Source: Olsenella sp. KGMB02461
GTDB taxonomy: Bacteria; Actinomycetota; Coriobacteriia; Coriobacteriales; Atopobiaceae
DNA length: 64,000 nucleotides
Assembly: GCF_012584445.1 (NCBI RefSeq)
Contig: NZ_JABAHI010000006.1
Span: 124,001 to 188,000, forward strand
Direction: 5' to 3'
Shown: positions 1 to 7,762 of the stretch, one piece after another
Numbering within the stretch: position 1 is the stretch's first letter
How the letters are laid out: each line of letters starts with the position of its first letter
Notes under the pieces: generated by a model
What the model was told of the DNA's origin: nothing
The model's input: only the letters and a program-made list of their open reading frames with translations
Databases searched by the model: none
Made by a program: the position numbers and the translations under genes

Positions 1-217
1 CTCTAGCTCCGATCGCTCTACCCTTCAGCCTGGCATGCTCATCGCTGTGCCTTCCCACCCCCACACCGCTGCCGGCCGCATCTATGGCCATGTAGGCATC
101 TACATTGGCGGCGGGCTGGTGATGGACAATGTAGGTTATATCCGCACCATCAGCCTGGACTCTTGGATCTCCTACTACGAGTCCGGCGGAGTACGCGCTC
201 GCTGGGGCTTCGCCTAA
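1..217 (+). CDS. C-terminal end of NlpC/P60-type cell-wall hydrolase (partial)
   Basis: The reading frame is open from base 2 and ends at TAA 215-217, so only the last 71 codons are in the window. The visible part has the pattern of an NlpC/P60 papain-like peptidase end: a LQPGMLIAV stretch, then GHVGIYIGGG (the conserved His region), VMDN, and a tryptophan-rich tail. These enzymes cut peptide cross-links in peptidoglycan outside the cell. The catalytic Cys would lie upstream of the window. The family call rests on a short tail, so it is good but not certain. A clear terminator follows. Confidence 0.7.
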   Translation, partial: SSSDRSTLQPGMLIAVPSHPHTAAGRIYGHVGIYIGGGLVMDNVGYIRTISLDSWISYYESGGVRARWGFA

Positions 218-244
218 GATCTCACAGGTTCATGCGTTTTCAGT

Positions 245-281
245 GCCTTGCAGCACCTTCTTTGGGCTGCAAGGCATTTTT
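245..281 (+). terminator. Intrinsic terminator after the NlpC/P60 gene
   Basis: A perfect 10-bp stem, GCCTTGCAGC (245-254) with GCTGCAAGGC (266-275), is followed by ATTTTTA. It separates the partial hydrolase gene from galE. Confidence 0.85.
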
Positions 282-429
282 ATGAGGGGCGGCCTCTGCG
301 GTTTTCCCCTGCAGACCTGGGCGCAACCCGCATTAGGCGCCCTGTTTGCACTATGTTTTGCTTACCAGCTATGCCAGGAGGCACCGCATAAAGGCGCCGC
401 CCGGAAGGTCTCATGAAGAAAGGACCCTC

Positions 430-1482
430 ATGGAAGCCAAGAAGCCCGAGGACACCTGCGTCCTCGTCACCGGTGGCGCCGGTTTTATCGGCAGCCATAC
501 CTGCATCGACCTGCTCGAGAACGGCTACCAGGTAGTCGTGGTGGACGATCTGTCCAACTCCAACCCCAAGGTGTTCGACCGCATGCGCCAGATCGTGGGC
601 GACAAAGCCTTCGAGCGCCTAAGCTTTCACCAGGTAAACATCTGCGACCGCGCCGCCCTCGAAGAGGTCTTCGCCAACTACGACGTCGACCGCGTGATCC
701 ACTTCGCCGGCTTCAAGGCCGTGGGCGAATCGGTGGCAAAGCCATTGGAGTACTATTCCAACAACATTGGGGGCACCCTCACCCTGTGCGAGGTCATGCG
801 CAACGCCGGCTGCAAGGCCATCATCTTCTCCAGCTCGGCCACGGTCTACGGCGATCCTGACAGCCTCCCCCTCACCGAGCAGTCCCCCAAGAAACCTGCC
901 ACCAACCCCTATGGCTGGTCCAAGTGGATGATCGAGCAGATCTTGACCGACCTCTACACTGCCGACCCCGAGTGGGACGTCGTCCTGCTTCGCTACTTCA
1001 ACCCCATTGGCGCCCATCCTTCAGGGCTCATCGGCGAGGACCCCAAAGGTATCCCCAACAACCTGGTGCCCTACGTGGCCCAGACGGCTGTGGGCAAGCG
1101 CGAGGCCGTGCACGTCTATGGCGACGACTACCCCACCCCCGACGGCACCGGCGTCCGCGACTACATCCACGTGAGCGACCTGGCCTCGGGCCACGTTGCC
1201 GCCTTGGCTTGGATGAACGGCAAGACCGGCGTGGAGGTCTTCAACCTGGGCACCGGCGTGGGCTCCTCGGTCCTCGACGTGATCCACGAGTTCTCCCGCG
1301 CCTGCGGCCATGAGGTCCCCTACGTCATCGATCCTCGTCGAGACGGCGACGTTGCCGAGAATTACGCCAACTGCGACAAGGCGGCCCGGGAGATGGGTTG
1401 GCACGCCAAAAACAACCTGGCCGACATGTGCCGCGACTCTTGGAACTGGCAGTCCAAAAACCCCGACGGCTTGGGAGACTAG
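430..1482 (+). CDS. galE: UDP-glucose 4-epimerase
   Basis: Interconverts UDP-glucose and UDP-galactose in the cytoplasm, for the Leloir pathway and cell-surface polysaccharide precursors. The 350-residue protein has the NAD-binding GGAGFIG loop at residues 15-21, an SSSATVYG segment with the likely catalytic Ser at 136, and the YxxxK pair Y161/K165 of short-chain dehydrogenases. Length is normal for the family. ATG 430 is chosen because AAAGGA lies just upstream and homology begins there; an in-frame start at 346 would add an unrelated extension. The next gene starts 1 bp after the stop, so the two are probably cotranscribed. Confidence 0.95.
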   Translation: MEAKKPEDTCVLVTGGAGFIGSHTCIDLLENGYQVVVVDDLSNSNPKVFDRMRQIVGDKAFERLSFHQVNICDRAALEEVFANYDVDRVIHFAGFKAVGESVAKPLEYYSNNIGGTLTLCEVMRNAGCKAIIFSSSATVYGDPDSLPLTEQSPKKPATNPYGWSKWMIEQILTDLYTADPEWDVVLLRYFNPIGAHPSGLIGEDPKGIPNNLVPYVAQTAVGKREAVHVYGDDYPTPDGTGVRDYIHVSDLASGHVAALAWMNGKTGVEVFNLGTGVGSSVLDVIHEFSRACGHEVPYVIDPRRDGDVAENYANCDKAAREMGWHAKNNLADMCRDSWNWQSKNPDGLGD

Positions 1483-1483
1483 C

Positions 1484-2539
1484 ATGGACCTTGAGAGTCC
1501 CGCGCCCCGCACCGGTGCCGACGACAATCCCTTTGCCATCTATGTGGCTTCTCAGCGCGATGCCATCGACAGCGAGCTGGCCGGCTGCTATGCCCTCTCC
1601 TTCAACCCCGACGTGAAGCGCTACCTCACTCGCCCCCTGCAGGACTTTTGCGCCCATGGCGGCAAGCGCGTGCGCCCTGCGTTGGTGCTTTTGTCGGCAG
1701 AATGCCTAGGCGGCTCCAGGGCCGCCGCCCTGCCTGCAGGCGCAGCCATCGAACAGTTCCAGACGGCAGCCCTGATCCATGACGACATCGCCGACGAGTC
1801 CGACACGCGCCGCGGTCTGCCCGCCATGCACATCACCCAAGGTGCCGGGCTTGCCATCAATGACGGCGACTATGCCTTGGTTGAGAGCTTTAGCTCGGTT
1901 TTGGAAGATGAGCGCATCGACGACAGCCACAAGCTCTTGGTGCTCACCGAGATCTCCGAAATGATGCTTCGCACCGTCGAGGGCCAGGCGCTGGATTTGG
2001 GCTGGGCGAGAGACGGCCGTTGGGACCTTGACGTCGAGGACTACCTGGCCATGGCCACTCTTAAGACCGCCTACTACTCTGCCGGCTCGCCGCTGGCCAT
2101 TGGCGCCATCCTCTCCAACGCCAACAATGAGGTGGTCGAAGAGCTTCGCCAGGCAGGCTTGGATGCAGGCCTGGCCTTCCAGATCAAGGACGACCTCCTC
2201 AATCTTTACGGCAACCCCGAGGCGGTGGGCAAAGACTATCGCGGCGACGTCACCGAGGGGAAGCGCACCTTCTGCGCGCTCTGGGCCATCTCTCAGGGCT
2301 CCCAAGAGCAGCGGGATAGCTTAGTATCCATCCTCTCCTCTCATACTGCCGATCCTGCCCAGCTGGAAGAAGCGGTGCATATCATGGAAGAGACCGGCGC
2401 CATCAGGCGCGCCAACCAAACGGCACAAGACTACGCCCGGCGCGCCCAAAAGCGCCTCGAGGGATTGGATTTGGCAGACACCCCGGCCAAGAAAGCCCTT
2501 TTGGCCATGCCCAGCTTCTTTGTGGATCGAAAGATCTAA
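1484..2539 (+). CDS. Polyprenyl (geranylgeranyl/farnesyl-type) diphosphate synthase
   Basis: Trans-isoprenyl diphosphate synthase of 351 residues that condenses isopentenyl diphosphate with allylic diphosphates. The first aspartate-rich motif is HDDIADESDTRRG with D100, D101 and D104. The second is KDDLLN at 235-240, where the last Asp of the usual DDxxD is Asn. That form occurs in several actinobacterial homologues, so activity is still expected. The ATG at 1484 begins right after the galE stop; a longer frame from 1310 overlaps galE and is rejected. Product chain length cannot be told from sequence alone. Confidence 0.9.
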   Translation: MDLESPAPRTGADDNPFAIYVASQRDAIDSELAGCYALSFNPDVKRYLTRPLQDFCAHGGKRVRPALVLLSAECLGGSRAAALPAGAAIEQFQTAALIHDDIADESDTRRGLPAMHITQGAGLAINDGDYALVESFSSVLEDERIDDSHKLLVLTEISEMMLRTVEGQALDLGWARDGRWDLDVEDYLAMATLKTAYYSAGSPLAIGAILSNANNEVVEELRQAGLDAGLAFQIKDDLLNLYGNPEAVGKDYRGDVTEGKRTFCALWAISQGSQEQRDSLVSILSSHTADPAQLEEAVHIMEETGAIRRANQTAQDYARRAQKRLEGLDLADTPAKKALLAMPSFFVDRKI

Positions 2540-2684
2540 TTAAAGGAGCACTCTGGCATCGGACGCTTTGCCTGTCTTTGGAGTGCCGTGGTCCAGACCA
2601 CGTAGGCCTCTGGCCTTGTGCCATCTTTTGCAATGCCTTCGTCTTTACCCTTCAGATAAAGACGTGAACTTATAAAGGAGCAAC

Positions 2685-3605
2685 ATGGAACCCATCCACG
2701 AAGGGATGAGCGGCATAGCGGTGGAAGACGTCCAAGATCGCTTGGCCTCTTTGGGCTATGCCATCGACACCGGGGAGCGTGAAGGCGACCTCTTTGGCCC
2801 CTCCACCGCCAGCGCCGTGGCGCGCTTCAAGGCTGACCACTCCCTGCCTGCTGGCGATGTGGTAGATACCGACACTTGGTCTGAACTGGTGGACGAGTGC
2901 TATCACATGGGCGACCGCACCCTCTACCTTCGCTTGCCCAACTTCCATGGCAACGACGTGCGCACCGTGCAAACCGCCCTCTCCATCCTTGGCTTTTCCT
3001 GCGGAGCGGTTGACGGCTACTTTGGCGCCCATACCGAGGCCGCAGTGAAGCAGTTCCAAGAGAACGTGGGCATGTTCGCTGATGGCATGTGCTTCCAGGA
3101 CACTTTCAGAGCTCTTTGGCGCCTCTACCATGTGTGGGGCGGCAAAGAAGCCAATGTTCCCCCCGATCCCATGGGCATTGGCTTCGCCCGGGCTGCCTCG
3201 GTCCTCGAGGAGAGCTCCATCGCGCTGTTCGCCTCTGATCCGGTAGGTCGCACAGTTGCCAGCCGCATTTGGAATCTGGCAAGCGCCACCAGCGAGAACT
3301 CCGGACTCGTGTTGCTCAATGACGGTTCTGAGATCCCCGAGGGCGCCACTGCCATCTTCGAGCTGGTATGCGAAGCTCCCGCACCTGAGCCCGGCATCAC
3401 CACGGTGCGTATCGACGAGGCCGCCGACCTTCCCCGTCGCATTCGCACCTCCTATGCGGCCAGCCGCCACAAGCCGCCCTACGTGCGCATCCAGCTTCCG
3501 GCTTCTGCGAGCGCCTATGACGGCACCTTTACCGCCAACAGCGCCCAAACCATCGCCGGCCTCATCCTAGACGGCATCTGCGCCGCCTTTGACGAGCAGG
3601 GCTAG
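2685..3605 (+). CDS. Protein with two peptidoglycan-binding domains and an uncharacterised C-terminal domain
   Basis: A 306-residue protein with no visible signal peptide or membrane segment. Residues about 5-70 and 82-145 are two PG_binding_1-like repeats, recognisable by GMSGIAVEDVQDRLASLGY and DVRTVQTALSILGF plus the FGPSTASAVARF / FGAHTEAAVKQF signatures. Residues about 165-306 form another domain (MGIGFARAASVLEES through LPRRIRTSYAA) that I do not recognise. It lacks the zinc-binding HPGHGG-type motif of an amidase_3 domain, although paired N-terminal binding repeats recall CwlM-like proteins. The start has a strong AAAGGAG site at 2674-2680, and a terminator follows the stop. Confidence 0.7.
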   Translation: MEPIHEGMSGIAVEDVQDRLASLGYAIDTGEREGDLFGPSTASAVARFKADHSLPAGDVVDTDTWSELVDECYHMGDRTLYLRLPNFHGNDVRTVQTALSILGFSCGAVDGYFGAHTEAAVKQFQENVGMFADGMCFQDTFRALWRLYHVWGGKEANVPPDPMGIGFARAASVLEESSIALFASDPVGRTVASRIWNLASATSENSGLVLLNDGSEIPEGATAIFELVCEAPAPEPGITTVRIDEAADLPRRIRTSYAASRHKPPYVRIQLPASASAYDGTFTANSAQTIAGLILDGICAAFDEQG

Positions 3606-3639
3606 GTCATCAATTAAGCCCTGGGCCCTCCTCAAGCGC

Positions 3640-3675
3640 AGGCCTTCCACCCTTTGCAGGATGGAAGGCCTTTTT
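3640..3675 (+). terminator. Intrinsic terminator after the peptidoglycan-binding protein
   Basis: A 10-bp perfect stem, AGGCCTTCCA (3640-3649) with TGGAAGGCCT (3662-3671), runs into a short T run. Confidence 0.9.
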
Positions 3676-3705
3676 GCGCCCAGGGTGGCGACACGCAGCT
3701 CGAAT

Positions 3706-3739
3706 AAAAAAAGATCCCGCAGACAGGCTGCGGGATCTT
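3706..3739 (-). terminator. Intrinsic terminator of tRNA-Gln
   Basis: A 12-bp perfect stem (3711-3722 with 3728-3739) is preceded on the + strand by seven A, that is followed by a U run on the - strand. It sits directly downstream of the - strand tRNA gene. Confidence 0.9.
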
Positions 3740-3750
3740 ATCAAGAGCTA

Positions 3751-3824
3751 TGGCTGGGGTACTAGGATTCGAACCTAGATAACTGGTACCAAAAACCAGG
3801 GTCCTGCCATTGAACGATACCCCA
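3751..3824 (-). tRNA. tRNA-Gln (anticodon TTG)
   Basis: The reverse strand folds as a standard cloverleaf: the acceptor arm starts TGGGGTA and ends TACCCCA plus GCCA with an encoded CCA. The anticodon stem CTGGT/ACCAG holds the loop TTTTGGT with anticodon TTG, and the T arm is TAGGT-TCGAATC-CTA. A weak -10-like TACACT lies on the - strand at 3836-3841, 12 nt upstream. Confidence 0.95.
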
Positions 3825-4128
3825 AGGGACAACCTAGTGTAGCATGCCACGGCTGCGAGCCCAGCGAAAATATCTGCTGCATTTTTGATGCTTTGATCGA
3901 GGGACATGCGACAGGCTTGAAGGACATGGGTTTCTCGGCAAAGAGAGGCGCGAAGCGGTTAAGCATTCCTTCTGAAAGATGTGCTGACGGTCTCAGATGG
4001 CATTGCAAGGGCTCGAACCTTAAGCACCTGCGCTATGATGGCAATGGTGCGCTGTTTTTTGAGCGCCCGGCTTAGGAATAAGAGTCCTGATAAGACCCTC
4101 GTTTAAGCAACGCCTTGGAGGCGCATTC
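3825..4128. other. Intergenic region between tRNA-Gln and glmU
   Basis: About 300 bp without a convincing gene. It holds the upstream region of the divergent tRNA-Gln, one copy of the recurring TTCTCGGCA 9-mer at 3932-3940, a TATGAT -10-like hexamer at 4034-4039 without a convincing -35, and the GGAGG site of glmU. A 60-codon frame at 3893-4075 has no ribosome site and no recognisable product. Confidence 0.6.
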
Positions 4129-5514
4129 ATGGAAACTACTGCCATCGTCTTAGCCGCTGGCGAAGGTACCCGTATGAAATCCAAACATCCCAAGGTAGCC
4201 CACAAGATGCTGGGGCGCCCTTTGGTGAGGTGGGCGGTAGAGGCTGCAAAGCAAGCTGGCGCCCAACGCGTCATCGCCGTCATCGGCAACGGCGCCAGCG
4301 AGGTGAGAGAGATCCTCGCTGGCGAGCATGTGGAATGCGTGCTGCAACAAGAACGTCTAGGAACCGGCCACGCCCTCCGCGTCGCATTGGACCAAGCCAA
4401 TGTAGAGAGCGGATGCGTGGTTGTTTTATATGGCGACACTCCCCTGGTTGAGCCTGCCACTATCAACGCCCTGTCTCAAAAGGTGATTCAAGAGGGCTAT
4501 GCCGCAGCGGTGCTCACCATGGAGCCGCAAGACCCCACCGGCTATGGGCGCATCCTCTTTGACGAGAACGGCGCGGTGGCCGCCATCATCGAGCACAAAG
4601 ACTGCACGCCAGAGCAGCAAGAAGAGCTGCGGGAGTGCAACTCGGGCATCTATGCCTTCGACGGGAGGCTGCTTAAGGCCCACGTGGGCGAGATCACCAA
4701 TGACAACGCCCAGGGAGAGTACTACATCACCGACATGGTGGAGATCTTGAACCGTGCAGGCGAGCGCGTGGTGACCGTTCATGTGGATGACGACACAGAG
4801 CTTCTGGGAGTGAACTCCCGGCGTCAGCTGGCAGAGGCAACCAAGATCATGCAGAGGCGCATCAACGGCCGCCTGATGGATGCTGGCGTCACCATGCTGG
4901 ATCCCGAGTGCGTGTGGGTAGGGCCCGAGGTCACCGTGGGCCGCGACACCGAGCTATTACCGGGCACCTTCCTGTGGGGTTCCACCGCCATTGGCGAAGA
5001 CTGTGTAGTAGGCCCCAACACCCGCCTCACCAATACCCAGGTGGGCGATGGCTGCACCATCGACGAGACGGTGGCCCAAGACGTGGTCATCGAGAACCAG
5101 GTGGAGTGCGGTCCTCGCGCCTATCTGCGCCCGGGCACCCACATGCTGGACCATTCCAAGGCAGGCACCCACGTGGAGATCAAGAAATCCACCATTGGCC
5201 AAGGATCCAAGGTGCCCCACCTCTCCTACATTGGCGATACCACCATGGGCGAGGGCGTCAATGTGGGCGCCGGCTCCATTACCTGCAATTATGACGGCTA
5301 CTCCAAGCATGCCACCACCATTGGAGACCATGCGTTCATTGGCTCCAACACCATGATGGTCGCCCCTGTTGCCATTGGCGAAGGCGCCCTCACCGGCGCC
5401 GCCAGCTGCATTGTCGAAGACGTCCCTGCAGGAGACCTGGGCATCGCCCGGGCCCGCCAGGTCAATGTCGAAGGGTACGCTGCCAAGCGCGCCGCCGCTC
5501 ACGAGACTCATTAA
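4129..5514 (+). CDS. glmU: Bifunctional N-acetylglucosamine-1-phosphate uridyltransferase / glucosamine-1-phosphate acetyltransferase
   Basis: Makes UDP-GlcNAc for peptidoglycan and teichoic-type polymers. The 461-residue protein starts with the uridyltransferase signature LAAGEGTRMKS (8-18) followed by P21-K22. After about residue 255 it continues as a left-handed beta-helix acetyltransferase with hexapeptide repeats and the SKVPHLSYIGD segment carrying the likely catalytic His. Length equals the usual GlmU. The ATG is preceded by GGAGG with normal spacing. prs follows after 12 bp, a widely conserved pairing, so they are probably one operon. Confidence 0.96.
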   Translation: METTAIVLAAGEGTRMKSKHPKVAHKMLGRPLVRWAVEAAKQAGAQRVIAVIGNGASEVREILAGEHVECVLQQERLGTGHALRVALDQANVESGCVVVLYGDTPLVEPATINALSQKVIQEGYAAAVLTMEPQDPTGYGRILFDENGAVAAIIEHKDCTPEQQEELRECNSGIYAFDGRLLKAHVGEITNDNAQGEYYITDMVEILNRAGERVVTVHVDDDTELLGVNSRRQLAEATKIMQRRINGRLMDAGVTMLDPECVWVGPEVTVGRDTELLPGTFLWGSTAIGEDCVVGPNTRLTNTQVGDGCTIDETVAQDVVIENQVECGPRAYLRPGTHMLDHSKAGTHVEIKKSTIGQGSKVPHLSYIGDTTMGEGVNVGAGSITCNYDGYSKHATTIGDHAFIGSNTMMVAPVAIGEGALTGAASCIVEDVPAGDLGIARARQVNVEGYAAKRAAAHETH

Positions 5515-5526
5515 GGAAAGGTAGCC

Positions 5527-6525
5527 ATGAACTTGGATCAGGACCTCAACAAGCTCACGCCCATGGTAAAACGCTTCAAGCTCTATTCGGGCTCAAGCAA
5601 TCCCGGGCTTGCCCAGCGCATCGCCGACGACCTTGGTGTCGAGCTTTCCGGCCTGCTGCTCGAGAAATTTGCCAACGGCGAGATCTATGCACGCTTTGAT
5701 GAGTCGGTACGTGGCGCAGACGTCTTCTTCATCCAGTCTATCGTGGGCACCAACGTCAACGACATGCTCATGGAGACCCTCATCGCAGCCGATGCTGCAC
5801 GCAGGGCCTCCTGCCGCACCTTCACCGCAGTAATCCCCCACTACGGCTATGCGCGCCAAGACCGCAAAGCCGCCCCTCGTGAGCCCATCACCGCCCGCCT
5901 GGTCGCCAACCTGCTGGAGACCGCCGGCGTCGACCGCGTGGTCACGCTTGATCTGCATCAAAACCAGATCCAGGGCTTCTTTGACATCCCGGTGAACCAC
6001 CTCACCGCCCTGCCCCTCTTTGGCAACTACTACAACGCCATGGGCTTCGACACCGACAACCTGGTGGTAGTCTCCCCCGACGTGGGCCGCGCCAAGGCTG
6101 CCAAGAAGCTCTCTGACATGCTGGGCTGCTCGCTGGCCATCGCCCACAAGGGCCGTCCTCGCCACAACCAGGCCGCCGTCACGGGGATCATCGGCGACAT
6201 CGAAGGCAAGACCTGCATCGTCAACGACGACATGATCGACACCGCAGGCACCCTATGCGCCGGTGTGACAGAGCTCAAGAAGATGGGCGCCGGCGACATC
6301 TATGTATGCGCCACCCATGGCATCTTCTCGGGCCCCGGCGTCCAACGCATCGAGGAAGCCCCCATCGTGGAGTGCGTGGTCACCGACGCAGTGCCACTGG
6401 ACCCCACCTGCCATGACGACAAGATCAAGGTCATCTCTGTGGCTGACGAGTTTGCCGAGTGCATCCAGCGCATCTACAACGAGATCTCTGTTTCCGGCAT
6501 GTTTGGCGCCGACATGAACCTGTAG
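5527..6525 (+). CDS. prs: Ribose-phosphate pyrophosphokinase
   Basis: Makes PRPP from ribose 5-phosphate and ATP for nucleotide, His and Trp synthesis. The 332-residue protein carries the class I features: KLYSGSSNPGLAQRIA at the N-terminus, LDLHQNQIQGFFDIPVNHL in the middle, and the PRPP loop DDMIDTAGT at 234-242. It has about 12 extra N-terminal residues before MVKRFKLYSG; AAGGTAGCC before the first ATG supports the longer start, but Met13 is also possible. It is cotranscribed with glmU. A large hairpin and then an intrinsic terminator lie downstream. Confidence 0.95.
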   Translation: MNLDQDLNKLTPMVKRFKLYSGSSNPGLAQRIADDLGVELSGLLLEKFANGEIYARFDESVRGADVFFIQSIVGTNVNDMLMETLIAADAARRASCRTFTAVIPHYGYARQDRKAAPREPITARLVANLLETAGVDRVVTLDLHQNQIQGFFDIPVNHLTALPLFGNYYNAMGFDTDNLVVVSPDVGRAKAAKKLSDMLGCSLAIAHKGRPRHNQAAVTGIIGDIEGKTCIVNDDMIDTAGTLCAGVTELKKMGAGDIYVCATHGIFSGPGVQRIEEAPIVECVVTDAVPLDPTCHDDKIKVISVADEFAECIQRIYNEISVSGMFGADMNL

Positions 6526-6570
6526 CAGCTCTTTGCAATCCCTGCTCGCCTTTTGTGCCCGCCCCGTCGC

Positions 6571-6622
6571 CTTCCCTCGGGCGAACGGGGCCCCGGCTTC
6601 GCCCCCGTTCGCCTAGGGGAAG
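6571..6622 (+). other. GC-rich hairpin downstream of prs
   Basis: Two stem segments, CTTCCC/GGGGAAG (6571-6576, 6616-6622) and GCGAACGGGG/CCCCGTTCGC (6581-6590, 6603-6612), form one long hairpin in the prs 3' region. There is no T run, so it is more likely an mRNA 3' structure than a terminator; the true terminator is further on. Confidence 0.6.
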
Positions 6623-6748
6623 TCTCCGGGATGTACGACCCTGTCATGCTTGCGGCATCTGTCGTTCCTGCAGACGCTTGCTTGAACTATCTCGCCAATG
6701 AAAGACGCCTCACATTGGGCTTACAGGACAGAAAACATGCTATGAATT

Positions 6749-6780
6749 GGGACGTTGACGCAGGTCAACGTCCCTTTTTT
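6749..6780 (+). terminator. prs: Intrinsic terminator, glmU-prs unit
   Basis: Perfect 11-bp stem GGGACGTTGAC/GTCAACGTCCC (6749-6759, 6764-6774), loop GCAG, followed by six T. Confidence 0.92.
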
Positions 6781-6875
6781 GGGCGTGTAAAACTGGAAGG
6801 CTAATTTGAACACGGGGACCCGGACAGAGGGTGTGCTGCCAAATACAGTATTGCCCCAGCTAAAGACTGCAAAAT

Positions 6876-6908
6876 CGAGCCGTTACATCCTGAAGGCAGG
6901 ATGGCTCG
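6876..6908. other. Hairpin in the intergenic region
   Basis: CATCCTG/CAGGATG (6886-6892, 6897-6903) and CGAGC/GCTCG (6876-6880, 6904-6908) form a hairpin with a five-base internal bulge. No T run; role unknown. Confidence 0.4.
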
Positions 6909-6918
6909 ATGAACAAAG

Positions 6919-6978
6919 GTGATCTGTGGGGTCTGCGGGGCCAAGATGCAAAAGAACGACAATGCTTGCGCCTACTAA
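6919..6978 (+). pseudogene. Possible remnant of a zinc-ribbon protein start
   Basis: From GTG 6919 the frame reads a 19-residue peptide with CGVCGAKM near its start and a later Cys, then hits TAA inside the first GCGCCTACTAAGTACA repeat. This looks like the first half of the N-terminal zinc ribbon seen in many Gram-positive proteins, cut off before the second Cys pair. No good ribosome site is present. It may be chance. Confidence 0.2.
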
Positions 6979-7149
6979 GTACATTTCCCCCGTACATCTC
7001 CTCCGGCACGCGCCTACTAAGTACAGGCATGCGCCTACTAAGTACAATTGAATTTGAAACCAACTCTGTGAGCTTGGGTGATGTAATACTCAAATAAAAA
7101 GTGACGCAGATTTTGGGCAAAATCGGCCTACTAAGTACTTAGTAGGCGC
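6968..7149. repeat. Phased GCGCCTACTAAGTACA repeats with terminal palindrome
   Basis: Three direct copies of GCGCCTACTAAGTACA lie at 6968-6983, 7010-7025 and 7031-7046. Spacings are 42 and 21 bp, multiples of 10.5. A fourth, inverted copy (minus strand, 7135-7149) overlaps a perfect 22-bp palindrome at 7126-7147 made of two face-to-face CCTACTAAGT half sites. The arrangement looks like a set of protein-binding sites. Confidence 0.75.
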
Positions 7150-7240
7150 GAAGTGGCGCTCAGCCCAAACCTCATCTGCCCTGCATCCCCATTTCAAAGG
7201 CAGGTCTACTTTTGACTTTCCAAAATTTACCTGGGGTTTT

Positions 7241-7272
7241 GCGGTTTGAAAGTAGTTCTACTTTCAAACCGC
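7241..7272. repeat. 32-bp near-perfect inverted repeat
   Basis: Arms GCGGTTTGAAAGTAG (7241-7255) and CTACTTTCAAACCGC (7258-7272) are exact complements with only TT between them. This suits a dimeric protein site or cruciform better than an RNA hairpin, since the loop is too small. Confidence 0.7.
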
Positions 7273-7284
7273 CCCCCTCTGAGC

Positions 7285-7316
7285 ACAAAGAGTACTTGTG
7301 AACAAAGAGTATTTGT
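7285..7316. repeat. Duplicated ACAAAGAGTAYTTGT
   Basis: ACAAAGAGTACTTGT at 7285-7299 and ACAAAGAGTATTTGT at 7302-7316 are near-identical, each nearly palindromic, spaced 17 bp start to start. Confidence 0.55.
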
Positions 7317-7413
7317 AAATAGTGAAGGTAGATTTGGCCTACAGATTAAGGGGGTGCTGACGCAGGTTTGATGCAGGCCACCATTCCTTGCCACAGCATA
7401 CTTTTGGTCCTAT

Positions 7414-7441
7414 AAGCCTCCTGTGGTGGGGCGGCTTTTTT
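7414..7441 (+). terminator. Possible terminator in the intergenic region
   Basis: AAGCC (7414-7418) pairs with GGCTT (7432-7436), with partial inner pairing, then seven T (7435-7441). The stem is short. No clear upstream gene uses it. Confidence 0.4.
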
Positions 7442-7535
7442 GCGCACATCTAAGCGCTTTGGCCGCCAGCCTTGCGCACATTTGCGCGCTTTTGCTGCGA
7501 ATCTTGCGCACATTCGCTTCACATTTTCACGTACT
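7440..7535 (+). repeat. 32-bp periodic repeat with TTGCGCACAT
   Basis: TTGCGCACAT occurs at 7440-7449, 7472-7481 and 7504-7513, exactly 32 bp apart. Units one and two also share a following GCGCTTT block; unit three is diverged. Confidence 0.6.
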
Positions 7536-7724
7536 ACTCCCAATTATGCCCATATTTGCTTGTTTCTGCTCGCACTTTCAGACCGCTTACAGGATATATC
7601 CTACCATTCATCCCCAATTCACGCATTTTTACGCATATCGAGCAATTTTGCGCAATAATCGTCACTGAGCAGACGCAAAGCCGACTCTCAAGGAAGTCAC
7701 CCCAAGGCGCACACCTCGAGAAGG

Positions 7725-7762
7725 CGGGCTCTTCTCGGCAGGAAAGAGTGCCGAGAAGCCCG
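7725..7762. other. Hairpin of two facing TTCTCGGCA copies
   Basis: TTCTCGGCA (7732-7740) and its complement TGCCGAGAA (7749-7757) face each other across GGAAAGAG, with flanking GGGC/GCCC extending the stem around one unpaired base. It lies 65 bp upstream of the oxidoreductase gene. Confidence 0.7.

Noticed and set aside
3893-4075. 60-codon frame between tRNA-Gln and glmU
   Set aside because: No ribosome site, covers the glmU upstream region, no homology pattern.
6553-6804. 83-codon frame after prs
   Set aside because: It runs straight through a perfect intrinsic terminator and encodes nothing recognisable.
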